Positions 45,835-58,000 of a stretch of 64,000 bases of DNA are shown piece by piece (the first letter of the stretch is position 1; every line of letters starts with the position of its first letter). Where the stretch lies: assembly GCF_003590095.1 (NCBI RefSeq), contig NC_039480.1, positions 17,399,328-17,463,327 on the forward strand. The letters run 5' to 3'. Both the position numbers and the translations under genes were made by a program. Below the pieces are notes generated by a model. It saw only the letters and a program-made list of their open reading frames with translations. It was not told where the DNA came from and ran no database searches. This stretch comes from Trichoplusia ni. Lineage: Eukaryota; Arthropoda; Insecta; Lepidoptera; Noctuidae.

Positions 45835-47856
45835 CTTCTTTTTTAAAGTTAAAAGTTTTCAATTACATTATTTTTATTTATTGCTAATATTTTCCTGTTA
45901 TAAAAACTAAACTTTGTCATTAAATGTGATACAAATTTAATTAAGCCAATTGATATCCGTAATTGGTCAGCCATATGAATAAATTTAAAGTGACTTCTGA
46001 GTCATTACCCAATAGCCTTGATCGTGAGATATTTTGCAAGAACTAATGACGTCAGAAAAACTAAGCACATATATTTAAATTTAACATAACGTCTTATCTA
46101 AATATTGTAATAGGAAATCAGGAACATTCTAGATTAAAGCCTAAGAAGTTTTTATTATAGTATTTTTTGTCACAATGTAGTACATTTTCTGTTTTAGTTA
46201 TGCGTGTAAAGTTTATTTGCTCAGATGAAAATGTTTTACTGATCCCAAAGATTTTAGACACAACTATTCACCAAAAGCAATATACAACACTTAGACAAAG
46301 TATTCAAGATTCTAAGCATAAGATTCCCAAAACCAAACGCCAAAAATTACCAGATAAACTTTGAGGATTGCGAAAACGATTATTACCTTCAAATCATTTG
46401 AGGAACGGTGCGATATGACCGCAGAATTAATTTGGTAATCTAAATTCATGTTCCGTATCAATATCAAACGAAATTAAACCTTAGCAAAGGTTCACAAGAC
46501 TGAAAATCACTTAACACGTTTCTTGAGACTTTCAAAGTAAAAACCAAATTAGATTTGCAATCTTGCTAATGGAATTTGAATTTTAACCCCATAAAACAGA
46601 GTCTAAATTGATAATTATCTTAAAGTGGTTGATGTATCCGGTGGAAACAATAGTGAAGGATATTGTCCAGTCCGTTACGAAGATCGGAAGTGATATGATT
46701 ATCTTCACGGCTCGTTGATTAGAATTGGTAAGGACAGCTACAGATTTGTTTTATGATTATTCCTTTAAGGAAATAATAAAGGTGCCTTAGATATTTCTGT
46801 TAACAAGTTCAATTTGAAATTTCAAAGTCAAAGACGTAGTCCTAATTTTTTAAAAAAAAAGGTCTTAGCTTGAGGAGTTTGAATAGCGATTTGCCTCAAG
46901 TCCTACATCCAAGGCGGTAAAAACCAGACTACTAAATTATTATTAGTATAGTTATAACGCACTGGACTCGGAAAGAGGAGGACCGGGTGTTGTGGTTTAA
47001 CTTGAACTAGACCTATTTCCAGCTGTAGATAGGCTAAATTGAGATAGTTATACAATTTTGCCTCATGGTCAAAATTATGCCAAACTACTAGTTCATAATA
47101 ACACACGATATCAGAAACGTCTGAACTATTTTGGTATTATAACCAACAAAATATCACAAATACATCACAATACAGCATTCTTCAAAGCACAGCCTAAGCT
47201 TCAAACACATCCCCTCCTTCATAATAATACATTCCCAAATAACAAATGAAATCTTTATTGAGACATCTAACACCATATTCTGTTTACCGTCCTTTGTTTA
47301 CCACTATAGCTCGAGACCGACCCCTTATTATCCGACATTATCCGTTCTGCGCCACAGAAAAATAATCTCGACGTTATGTCAAAGGAACCAATGTTAGCCC
47401 GTTAGCCCAAAGAGGTTGAGGTCAATAAACTCTCGAAGGTCCCTCTAAGGTCTCGGTTTGAGCCTTTGAGCCTTTAAGATGATTTTACTTCGACGATTCC
47501 AGTCGGAAAGGAGTCGTCAGGTCAGTGCGACCTAAGGTCAACTGGAAATCGACTCAACATAAATCAGTTCTTGAAATTTTATTATTGATATAGGTAGCTA
47601 CCGTGTTAAGTGCTTGTTGTTTTGATGGCTCATTTTTATTGGTACATGCAATAAATAGTTTTATTGAACGTATAAATTCATCAAATTATCTAAAAGTTGG
47701 CGATGGATTGGATTTCTTGCTATTAAAAACACTGCAAGCAACAACCATCCTTATAATTAAATTTAACGATCCATTTTTAAGATAAGTCTTATTTTTATAT
47801 TCACAGGATGTTGTTTGCAAGGTAATCTATCAAGCTGCTTCGTCATTACAGCTATC

Positions 47857-48048
47857 TTAATATGTATCCTTAAATGTCAGCTCGGTTTCTTTATCGTCAT
47901 TGTGACTAAAATCGTCTTCACATTCCTCTTCATCTCCAGCAACTATGATTTCAGATCGATCATTAATATCAACTTTTAGTTCAATATTAGTATCTAACTG
48001 ATATAAAACAAGTCGTGTCGCTGTCGTGTCGTCAGCAGAGAGTAAGCT
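47857..48048 (-). other. Short acidic open reading frame, unidentified
   Basis: An uninterrupted minus-strand frame of 63 codons ends at TAA 47859-47857. It includes IELKVDINDRSEIIVAG, then an acidic run GDEEECEDDFSHNDD, then ETELTFKDTY and stop. It has no ATG; the frame opens after a TAA. The composition looks more like a real C-terminal exon or transposase tail than random AT-rich DNA. Family not recognised. Confidence 0.25.
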
Positions 48049-51000
48049 TTACTGTCCAGAACAACATATGTTGGACTTTTTATTGTTATTTTCTTGTCAA
48101 AAAGAAATTGTATGGGGTGTTGGAAATTTTTAAATTATGTTGATACATACACAAGATGACTTGCTCTTTTAGTGTTTATTGTTCCGTCTTGCTATGCTTT
48201 TTAAAATTACTGAGTGAGTAAGGCTCGTGAATAAATGCTTTTGTGAAGCCACACAAAGAATTCGTTATATTATTTATTTTGTGTTTAAACCAAATAATAA
48301 TCAAGGTTGTAGACAATATGTTACTAAGAATTATTGGAACATAAATTAAAATTATCTAGGTATATGTTAATTCTGCAATATTTTAGTATAACTATTATTC
48401 CTAAAGTTATTAAGATGTTATAAAATTAGCATTATTTACTTAATCTAAAAATAGATACTTCACACTTAATGGAAAATTATTGTTATATTGCTATGACAGA
48501 ATATTCATTTAAGGAAATAACTAATTTTACTTAATAGATACAATACAATAACAATTTGTTAAAAATATTCTTAAAGGGAGTTGAATCATCAAAGTTATAT
48601 TTGTGGAAGACAAAATTTAAAGAGTCGTTTTGAAGCTTGTTAAATGAATCACAATTTAATATCAGCACATTTATAAAAGAAGATGATAAATTGACAAGAA
48701 ATAATGCAATTATTATTATTTTCTCTTCAGTGAAACGCAACGGTAGCTGAGATTCCTTAGTGAAATGACATCGTGGACTAGATTTCTTCAACTTTCAACA
48801 ACAATTGATTCAAGCGATTAGTGAATTGCAAATTGATTTCTTGGAGACATATTTTAACATGACTGAATTGACATGACTTGTTAAAAACTATTTTGTAGAA
48901 AAACTTAGTAAACTTGTTAGTTCTTTATTTCTTATCTGATTGTCTTTCATACTCTTACTACAATTTTGTCAAAAATATCAAGCAATCAGAGGTATTGATT
49001 ACCTAAAATCTTCTGTCTCCGAAATCGGTTGATAATGTCCAAAATTGAGTTACCTTCGACCCAAATTTGGTTTTGGGTAGAACGTTACTCAGTTTTCAAT
49101 TTGACTACTATTACTAACCACTTATGTGTTATGTACACCTAATCTAGTTTAATTATATAATTGTTTAGCCAATCATCTATTCCGTTGAGAAAGCTACTGT
49201 TATAAGCACTTTGCTTTTTACAATTATTTATAATAAACGTTTATTAACTTGTCAAATAACCAACATGAACATTGAACAATTAACTTGTATCACGCACTTA
49301 TGAAAAACAATTGAAACAAAATTCTATTGTTTTATAATAAAATCTTAATCCATTCTTTTCTGAGGTTGAATAATAGACGAACCTTGAACGTGGGTAAACT
49401 TTCTGTTTTAACCCTCATTGTTATCAACAAATATTTCTTAAACTACACAAGAAATGACAAGAGTATCCAATAGGTCTTTCAAAGTTAATCGGCATAAAAT
49501 TAATTTGTTGGACATCATTGGAGTAAAAGTTTTGATTTAAATAATTGATAAAAATTTAAACTATTTTTTTTGTGTAGATGAATAAGCCTTATTTGCGACT
49601 TTCTTCCTATCACCGTTTCTTTGAGTGAAACAGGTCTTAATGTAGTAAATTATTTCAAATTAATATCTGACTTTTTTGGGGTCCACGCAGTATTGTACCA
49701 AGTCAAGGTAGCTATGGAAAGATCTCTCACTCATTACTACGATTCTATTGTGGTATGCTTATAATATTGTTAAGAGGAACATAGATTAGGACATGTGTTA
49801 TCTTCATCAAAGTAACAATAATTTTAGGTAACAAAACCTTGTACCAAGAGATTAAATTCCACCATCTTTCCACATCGTACTCTAAACTTCTAAAGTAACC
49901 GCATCAAATCGCCCGACAGTCAAAACAAAAAGTTAAGGTAACCGTTACGTTGATCTGTTGATCTTCGTGTCCTTGAAATAACATCACTTTCTTTTTTATT
50001 TATTCTTTGTGTGTCAGTGTGCCAGTTTTATACTGAGAAGCGCTGCACGAATGTTTGATTTCGTGATGGAACTTAAATTTTGTAGGTTTGTAAATGTATT
50101 GTAAAGTTGCGGTTTTTTGTACGGATTTGTCCTCGTGTTTGATGTAACTTCGAAGTTATGTGTACTTTTTTAATTATTCTAGGTTAGCATTGACAAATGA
50201 TGAAGAAAAACATCGTGAGTAAATCTGGATTCCACATGTTGAAGTATTTAAGAAGAAGAAGTAGTAGAAATGACTTCATCAAAGCACAGTGATCTAGCAA
50301 TGTGGGCAATGCTCGAAGCTTCCCTGTGTGTGAAAAAGCCTGCGCCCATATTTATAGGCCTTTAACTTTACGAATTCTGAGTTAGCTTATATTTTCTAAT
50401 AACTTTCGCTAGAAGCACCAGTCATTTAAGTAAAGAACCATTTTTATGACCTAATTTAATTTAATTTCCTTCAAAATATATCAAAACACGAAACATTCAC
50501 TTCACCCAAGTCTACTTTCTTCCTATCAAAGCCTAATTAGAAAGCAGCTGTTATAATATTCTCTTAATTACAAGATTGTCAGACTTCGAAACCCAAAGCA
50601 CTTACAAAGGACGTAATAAGTGAAATTAGAATAAGTTTTTCATCATAAAAGCGTCAGAATAAGTACAAAACTAAGTTGATCAAATACTTAAAACGGGATT
50701 CTTAGGGATACCCGATATTTGACGGGACGGGATGTTCATTAACGAAATGCTAAAGTTAAAACAGAAGTTTTGGGGCATCCTGTTAGAATATTAATGTTTT
50801 GTGTATTATAATTGGATTGAGGTGTAATGAGGTGAAATGTTTCCTAAAGAGGTATATTAGTAATGACTACAGTCGAAAACCACCAACATTTTGAGTTATA
50901 GAATATCAAGAATGAAAATCCCGGACGTCGGCCCAACTCACTCGTTGATGTTTTTTCTCTGCTATCTCGTACCACTTTCGTCTCCCGCTTCCAGTTAGAC

Positions 51001-51137
51001 AATTAATTAATGTTTTTCTACTTCTCCCCTCTACTACATCTAATAAACTTCTTTTTGAGTTCCGAGACAGTCCATCGTTTACCGTAAATGTTTGGCGGGA
51101 GTATCCTTACAGGCAACCATGAGCCATTTATATATTA

Positions 51138-51398
51138 ACTAGCTGTTGCCCGCGACTTTGTCCCCGTGGGTAGAAGATATACGTTATAATTTATACCTGC
51201 CCTGTTTTTTTTCACATTTTCCATTGTATCTTCGCTCCTATTAGTCGCAGCGTGATGGTAAAGCCTAAAGCCTTTCTCGATGAATGTTCTATTCAACACA
51301 ATAGGATTTTTTCAATTTGGACCAGTAGTTCCTGAGATTTGCGCGTTCAAACAAACAAACAAACTCTTCAGCTTTATATATTAGTATAGATATAGATT
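51138..51398 (+). mobile_element. Full copy of ACTAGCTGTTGCCCGCG repeat family
   Basis: About 260 bp from 'actagctgttgcccgcgact' through 'cattgtatcttcgctcctat' and 'accagtagttcctgagattt' to 'ttcagctttatatattagta', ending in a TATAGA-type tail. With the copies at 51984 and 54550 it defines the family consensus. No ORF. Confidence 0.85.
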
Positions 51399-51983
51399 AT
51401 CCATTACCATCTCCCATGAATTGCATTCGGATTCTTTCTTTCTAAAATATGTATTTTTACCCTTTCTCTTGTTTGTCTCTGTCTTTATAATGTTTCTACA
51501 TTGAAAACGACCTTTTTATTCAAGTAAACCGTTGCTACGTCAAAATCTCCATTACTTTCGGGTGCTGGTTCAACGAGTACTATTGCTTGAAACCTCATTG
51601 CTTAACCTCTTACATAACCGCTAAGGTAAACGGCATGCTTATTCATGTCATTGCATTATGTAAGTCCCAAAGTCAATATATAAATGACATACATACGTCT
51701 CAATTAGAGTATTGACGTGCCTTACATAAGTTTTCGGTCAATGAACGATATGTATGTAAATAAACTTGTATGGTCTCTATTTGAATCAACATGAGAATAG
51801 CTGAAAATAAGTGTCGAAAAGTTTTGGTTCTGATATGTAGAGATTAGTTGTTGAATTAATTCTTAGGTGCTGTTTGATTTTTCAAGTGAAAATTTGGTAG
51901 GTATATAGAAACAAAAATATTTATTTTTACTTCTTTTGCACTTCACTTAAGTTTCAAATAACGTCATGACATTTTATCTATTT

Positions 51984-52245
51984 ACTAGCTGTTGCCCGCG
52001 ATTTCGTCCCCGTGGGTAGAAGATATAAGTTATGATTTAGGTATACCTGCCCGGGTTTTTTCACATTTCCATTATATCTTCGCTCCTATTAGTCGCAGCG
52101 TGATGGCTTATAGCCTAAAGCCTTCCTCGACGAATGGTCTATTCAACACAAAAAGATTTTTTCTATTTGGAACAGTAGTTCCTGAGATTAGCGCGTTCAA
52201 ACAAACAAACTCTTCAGCTTTATATATTAGTATAGAAGTATAGAT
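51984..52245 (+). mobile_element. Full copy of ACTAGCTGTTGCCCGCG repeat family
   Basis: Same orientation and nearly the same length as the copy 0.85 kb to the left. It ends 'tatattagtatagaagtata'. The open frame of 83 codons crossing it is not a gene. Confidence 0.85.
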
Positions 52246-52699
52246 AAGTTTTCAAAGGCACATTCACTCATACTTGTAACTTTATCTTCTGATATTTAAT
52301 TTTTGTAACGCCGAAAGGTAATTAGTCTTATGTTTAATCAAAAAGTCGGTTGAAATTCGCTTAATTAGCTGTAATTCGGGGTAATTGGTCCTTTGATGTA
52401 ACAACATAATTAATGGTTCTAACTTCAGCCATGTTTAGGGAGCGTTAAATAGTATCTTTCAAAGCTTGTGTTTTTAACTTGGGGTGTCTGGTGTCTTTTA
52501 ATATCGCTTTTGTCCTTTTTCTTTGGAAAGTTAAGATTTTCTTGAGCTTCTTTGAGAATATTGATGTTTTGATTTTAATGTCGCTTGTTAACTTTTGTTT
52601 TTATTAGTTATCAGTTCTTTCAAATTAATATAATATGACACTCACAAACACTGATTTTTTGTTGGTTTAACTATAAATTTATATTATTGCAAACTAATG

Positions 52700-52790
52700 T
52701 AAAACAAATGGTCGGGCTGAGAACAACACATTTTGTCCTAGGTGTTAATCGAACCTGTGCTAAACCTTCTAGACCAACAGTCAGTGTTTT
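52700..52790 (-). mobile_element. Possible tRNA-derived SINE head
   Basis: On the minus strand TTGGTCTAGAAGG (A-box-like) is followed by CAGGTTCGATTAAC (B-box-like) and 'gtgttgttctcagcccgacc', which resembles the SINE body at 9730-9934. Degraded. Confidence 0.4.
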
Positions 52791-53397
52791 ATTAGTTAAG
52801 ATCAAATTATCTCGTCGATATCAAAAACAGATAAGTAATAAGGATTTGATATTTTAGCTAAAAAAAACGAACAGCGTAACCAACATCCCTAAAGTCACCC
52901 TTTGCTGAATTACGACGATGACGTTTTCATCATCATGAAATAAGTTTCTCAAAATAGTGAAAATTTGCTATCTCTACAGTAAATCAATGAAAGTGCTTAA
53001 CGAAACAGTTCACGTGAATGCATCTGGGCCAAAATCTTTTGAGAAAGGCGAAACCAAAGCCTCATTGTGTCCGAGTGAAAGTATCAATTAGGCCGCAATC
53101 TGATATTTTTGTTTTCGTAAATTAACCTTAATTTTAGTTTAATGAGTTTGCATATTCATAAATTGCCCGATTTGGTTTTTAAAATGCAAGAGGTCAAGTT
53201 ATGGTGGTTATTCAGAAATTGAAGTTTAACCAGTGTAAGTAGCGCTGTTACGAAAAATTATATTTTTTTTGTATTATTCAGGTGTTATACTTTTTTTAAT
53301 AAGTATGTAAGTATGTTCTGTAAATACATAAGTAATGGTGCTTACCCTGTTATAAGGTTTGTATGCTTTTTCGAGTTCAGTACTTACAGGGTGAAGA

Positions 53398-53550
53398 GTA
53401 ACCTTACTACAGACTGAGGCACCGCTGTCTGTCCTTTCGTCACCAGGCTATACGTCATGAACTGTGATAGCTATACTATTGAAATATTTACACATGTTAA
53501 TTTCTATTGCCACCATTACAAATCAAAAAGAAAAAGGGGTAAAATATCGG
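53398..53550. repeat. Dispersed repeat related to 15991-16265
   Basis: 'accttactacagactgaggc', 'accgctgtctgtcctttcgt', 'caccaggctatacgtcatga' and 'actgtgatagctatact' form a repeat I recall from many lepidopteran genomes. Class unknown. Confidence 0.5.
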
Positions 53551-53639
53551 TTATTATTGTCATACATTTGTAGGTTGTCAAATTAATTGGAGGGTGGATA
53601 CTCACATTCATTTGTTTTTCTTAAGCCATCATCATCATC

Positions 53640-53845
53640 GGCCTAGCCTTTTCCCAACTATGTTGGGGTCGGCTTCCAGTCTAACCGGTTGCCGCTGAGT
53701 ACCAGTGTTTTACAACGAGCGACTGCCTATCTGACCTCCTCAACCCAGTTACCTAGGCAACACGATACCCCTTGGTTAGACTGGTTGTCAGACTCTTCAA
53801 ACTTCTGACTACCTGTAACGACTGTCAAAGATGTAGGAATAACAG
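53640..53845. repeat. 'TTTTCCCAACTATGTTGG' dispersed repeat, copy 2
   Basis: 'gcctagccttttcccaacta', 'tgttggggtcggcttccagt', 'ctcctcaacccagttaccta' and 'gataccccttggttagactg' match copy 1 closely. It is preceded by a short (ATC)n run, which may be its tail or target. Confidence 0.8.
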
Positions 53846-54549
53846 CAATATTGGTACTACGTATGTCATTACAAATTAATGATCTGTCAGTCTGTGCAAC
53901 AGATACACCGCTTCACAATAGTTTAAGCCCTTTCGCCATATTAAAAAACCATAAAATATTCTTAAAACATATTATTACGTTACCTCATTATCATAATAAC
54001 CTATTAGATAATCAACTATTACTATTGTGTCACTTACAAACTTATTCGTGCAGCTAAACAAACTGAAATGACATCTATTTTTAAGACATTAAGAATCAAG
54101 ATCGTGACATAAAACAATTTGTCAAAGCAGGACAAGACAAACTTATATCGCAATTCATAAAGAAATATTTAAACGAATTTGAACTTTATGTAGTAGTGAT
54201 AAGAGTGATGATTGGATTTTTGACGTGTAGCGTGCGTATCGTAACTTATTGGTCAACTCATAGGCTACTATTTATGAACGCACATACTGCAATGTCCGTT
54301 GTGTGTTGCAATGTGCGCTCACCTTTATAATTTTCTATTATTAAAGTATTGGCGGTTTTAGTTAAAACAGGATGAAATTAAATATAGAATTCCTATATAA
54401 TTGAGCAGGGAAGGTTCTCGAAAGCTGATAACTTTTAAATAGTCAATTATTTTACTCACGTTAGAATTATTTTGTGAATATGTCACTCGAAAGAATAACT
54501 ATGAGAAGAGTAGCTGAAGAAAAGAGATGTAAAGGGCTTTATGTAAAAC

Positions 54550-55006
54550 ACTAGCTGTTGCCCGCGACTTCGTCCCCGTGGTTAGAAGAATAAGTTATGA
54601 TTTATACCTGCCCTGTTTCCACATTTTGCATTGTATCTTCGCTCCTATTAGTCGCAGCATGATGTTTTATAGCCTAAAGCCTTCCTCGATGAATGGTCTA
54701 TTCAACATAAAAATATTTTTTTAATTTGAAACAGTAGTTCCTGAGCTTGAACAAACAAACAAACTCTTCAGCTTTATATATCTATACTTCTATACTAATA
54801 TATAAAGCTGAAGAGTTTGTTTGTTTGTTTGTTTGAACGCGCTAATCTCAGGAACTACTGGTCCAAATTGAAAATTTTTTTTTGTCATGCTGTGACTAAT
54901 AGGAGCGAAGATACAATGTAAAATGTGAAAAAAACAGGGCAGGTATTGGTAAATCATAACTTATATCTTCTACCCACGGGGACGAAGTCGCGGGCAACAG
55001 CTAGTA
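54550..55006. mobile_element. Head-to-head inverted pair of ACTAGCTGTTGCCCGCG elements
   Basis: A plus-oriented copy (54550-54785) and a minus-oriented copy (about 54790-55006) share their TA-rich ends, so the two ACTAG ends face outward. This makes an imperfect palindrome of about 455 bp. Internal deletions in each copy (for example missing text near 54735 and 54870) show they are not an exact duplication of each other. Confidence 0.85.
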
Positions 55007-58000
55007 AGTATATATTAGTATATAGAAGTATAGATTAGTATAGATAGATTAACCACTGCTCTTTAGGATAGAGCATCGGTTGATGTTTGTAGAGGTTGTT
55101 GAGGAGTACCTCTCCCATATCCCACCATCATCCTTTAACGCTTCTCTGTTAAGAAAGAGGGCTCAACTTAGCAGTAGGATATTATATTAACAGACTCGTA
55201 TTATTTCGATGATAAAATAATATCTTATTCACTCTCTTTTTGAAGTTTACTTAAACTGAAAAAAGTATTTTTAAAATTCCATTGAACTAAATAAACATCT
55301 AATGTCTTATTTAATTTCAAATTACTATTTTCACACTTTGATAATGACATCCACAGCTAGATATAACTTATTCATAATAGTAATATTTGTTTTTAGCCTC
55401 AAGTAATTTCTAGACCTACTTTTCAGGTTAAATGTCTGGTTAAAGAAATATGTTGGTTAAAGAAAGTGCAAATCGAAAAACGGTCGACGCATCTTGAAAG
55501 TTAGAGAAATCGTGCTATTTTTTTAACTCTTAAAACATATTTAATACTTGAATATTGCTATAATATTAACGCGTCTAGTATTGTGTATGTGACATAAAAG
55601 TTTGTGATGTGAAACATAAAAAAAAAACATTATGGAGTAGTTTAAAAAAAAAATGGAAATCTCAAAATTGTACTGCCTATTTTGAAAAATAAAGACGAAA
55701 AGAACCACATGAAATAAAGACGAGGAAAGCTACAGGAAAAAACAGATAAGTTCACTTCTTTGTGTGGGTATAACGCACGTAGACGAAATTATTCTACGAG
55801 TATGATACTTTCATATACCAAATCACTATTTATTTTATTTCTTTTTGCCCCTTTCTGCCACAAGAGAAAAATGTTAATAAAACAAAGGCAATCTATAAGA
55901 AAAGTTTTATAACATAATCCGTAGAGAAAGAGTTAATCAAGTAAACAAATAAATAAAAAAATGTCAGGTAGCATTCCGATCAATATAAGAACTGTCATCA
56001 ATAGAAGCATGATGAGACCTTCTATTACATCATCCCATACTTGGTTAATGTAAGTTTTTGATGCAAGTACCTACACTGGCAAAAGCCTTATTAGGATAAA
56101 TAGCGGAAGTAAGGCATCAGGAAACATTACACAAAGTTGTAAATTATGAGCTTTAATTACAGACATAAATCAGAGACCTGATTGGCTAATGCTTGCCTAA
56201 ACCAAATTGTGTTGGAGTAAATATTCGTTCTGGATTCGGATGTTTGTTCGGTTAAGTTTCATGTAGAGTTTAAGAATTATTTATAATATGGTTTTGTATA
56301 AAAACACATTTTTTTGTAGCGTTATCAAACATTCTCAAATTCTTTAAGTGAGGTCTTGAACTAATTCTTTGATATCGCCCTGCATGCCTTCTTCTTATGA
56401 TTCACGTTTATATTTTTTTTCTTCACTTGGACACTGTAGCTATTTTTTACCTAGTATGAAGACATATATGAAGTCAAATTACGTACCTGAAACAAAAAAA
56501 GATAAAACCAATTAAATTACAAATCGGTAACAATATTAAAATATCTCCTCACACATTACACAGGCAGAATTAGATAAAAAATCTTGATGAAAACATTATA
56601 ATATGTGATACAATTAAATCTAAACAATTTGCCCATTGGCTTTGTGGTCACCAACGCCACTGAACTAGGGGATTTAGTCAATACTAGGTTTGCTTAATTG
56701 GAATTGTATCACAAACCACGTCATTAACCGCGCGGTCACAGGGGCGAGGCCTGGAATTAAGTTCCCAGTTTGACCCGAAATAACTGTTTCAGAAGATATA
56801 GGACATGTTTAAGAAAAAAGCAGAGGAGAAACAGGTCAGACACAAAAGGAAATACTTGTAAAAATTGAACTATTCATATATAGATTTTAAACCTTATCAA
56901 AAACAATATTGAATCTGATAAAGAATACGTTAGCCATAAAAATCGGCACCAACTCGTCTAATCTATAGTATAGAAGGTCTTTTTTGACATTCAGTCATAG
57001 ACTATAGCAATAAAAAACATACACTTGGAAAATTGTTTATTTACGATACTAAAAACAAGACCAAAGTCGTCTAGCTTGATCTGGATTAAATGCACAATAA
57101 CAATCTCTTTTGATACTACCATTTTGAATTTAGAAAACTATCATAGCCATATTTATATTATACACTACCAAAGATAATGGCAGAAGGAAGCGATTAACTA
57201 GCAAATACTTGATCAAGAAACATATCATTGCCATATTAACTTCCGCGGCCTGTTGAATAGGACATCAAAAAGTTAACAGCTTACAAGTAGTAAACTCTTG
57301 TTAAACTAGTTGGTAATGGCGACAAAAACTTAGTAACAAGTCCTAATGTTATCTATTTAGACTTCTTACTACATGCTTACTTATGGATACTTGTCTTTCA
57401 GCTATTTATTTAAAATCAAAGAACCAAGAATTCATTTTGAGATCAAATTATGAAACAATAAATTCAAATCGATTGTTGGTACAGAGCGATCAATAAAACA
57501 CCATATTTACCAATCTTCAAGGACATCTTTCTTCACGAATCTAATTCTAAACCTCGCTAAACGTTGCTTAACCTTCGTAATATTCAACACACGAAACTCT
57601 AGTGATAATTGTTACCAACGGTAGGCCATAACGGCTCTATCAGTTAACGGATGTGATGTAAACACGTTGAGGTCACTTCGCGAAGGTTTAAGTTTAAATA
57701 TTTTGTAAGTTTAGTTAGTATTTATCGTAATTTAGATATTAATAAAATTATAATCGATGATTAATAATTTTCATGTATTGATTAAGCAGCATTTAAATCT
57801 TTGCTGCAAGAAAATGTCATGGCTCTTTATTTTATTAGTTACATAGTCTTTACGAATGGCTACTAGTTGGTAGCCAATTGGTCATCAATATTGAAAAATT
57901 CTTAATAATTATGGAATTTTTGGACGCTTTAAGCTGTGCTCAAATTAAACAGATCCTTTGCTAAATAAATGATAATTCCAATAAAATATATCACGATAGT

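Noticed and set aside
56630..56770. Possible SINE ('attggctttgtggtcaccaa')
   Set aside because: A-box-like text is present but no convincing B box follows.
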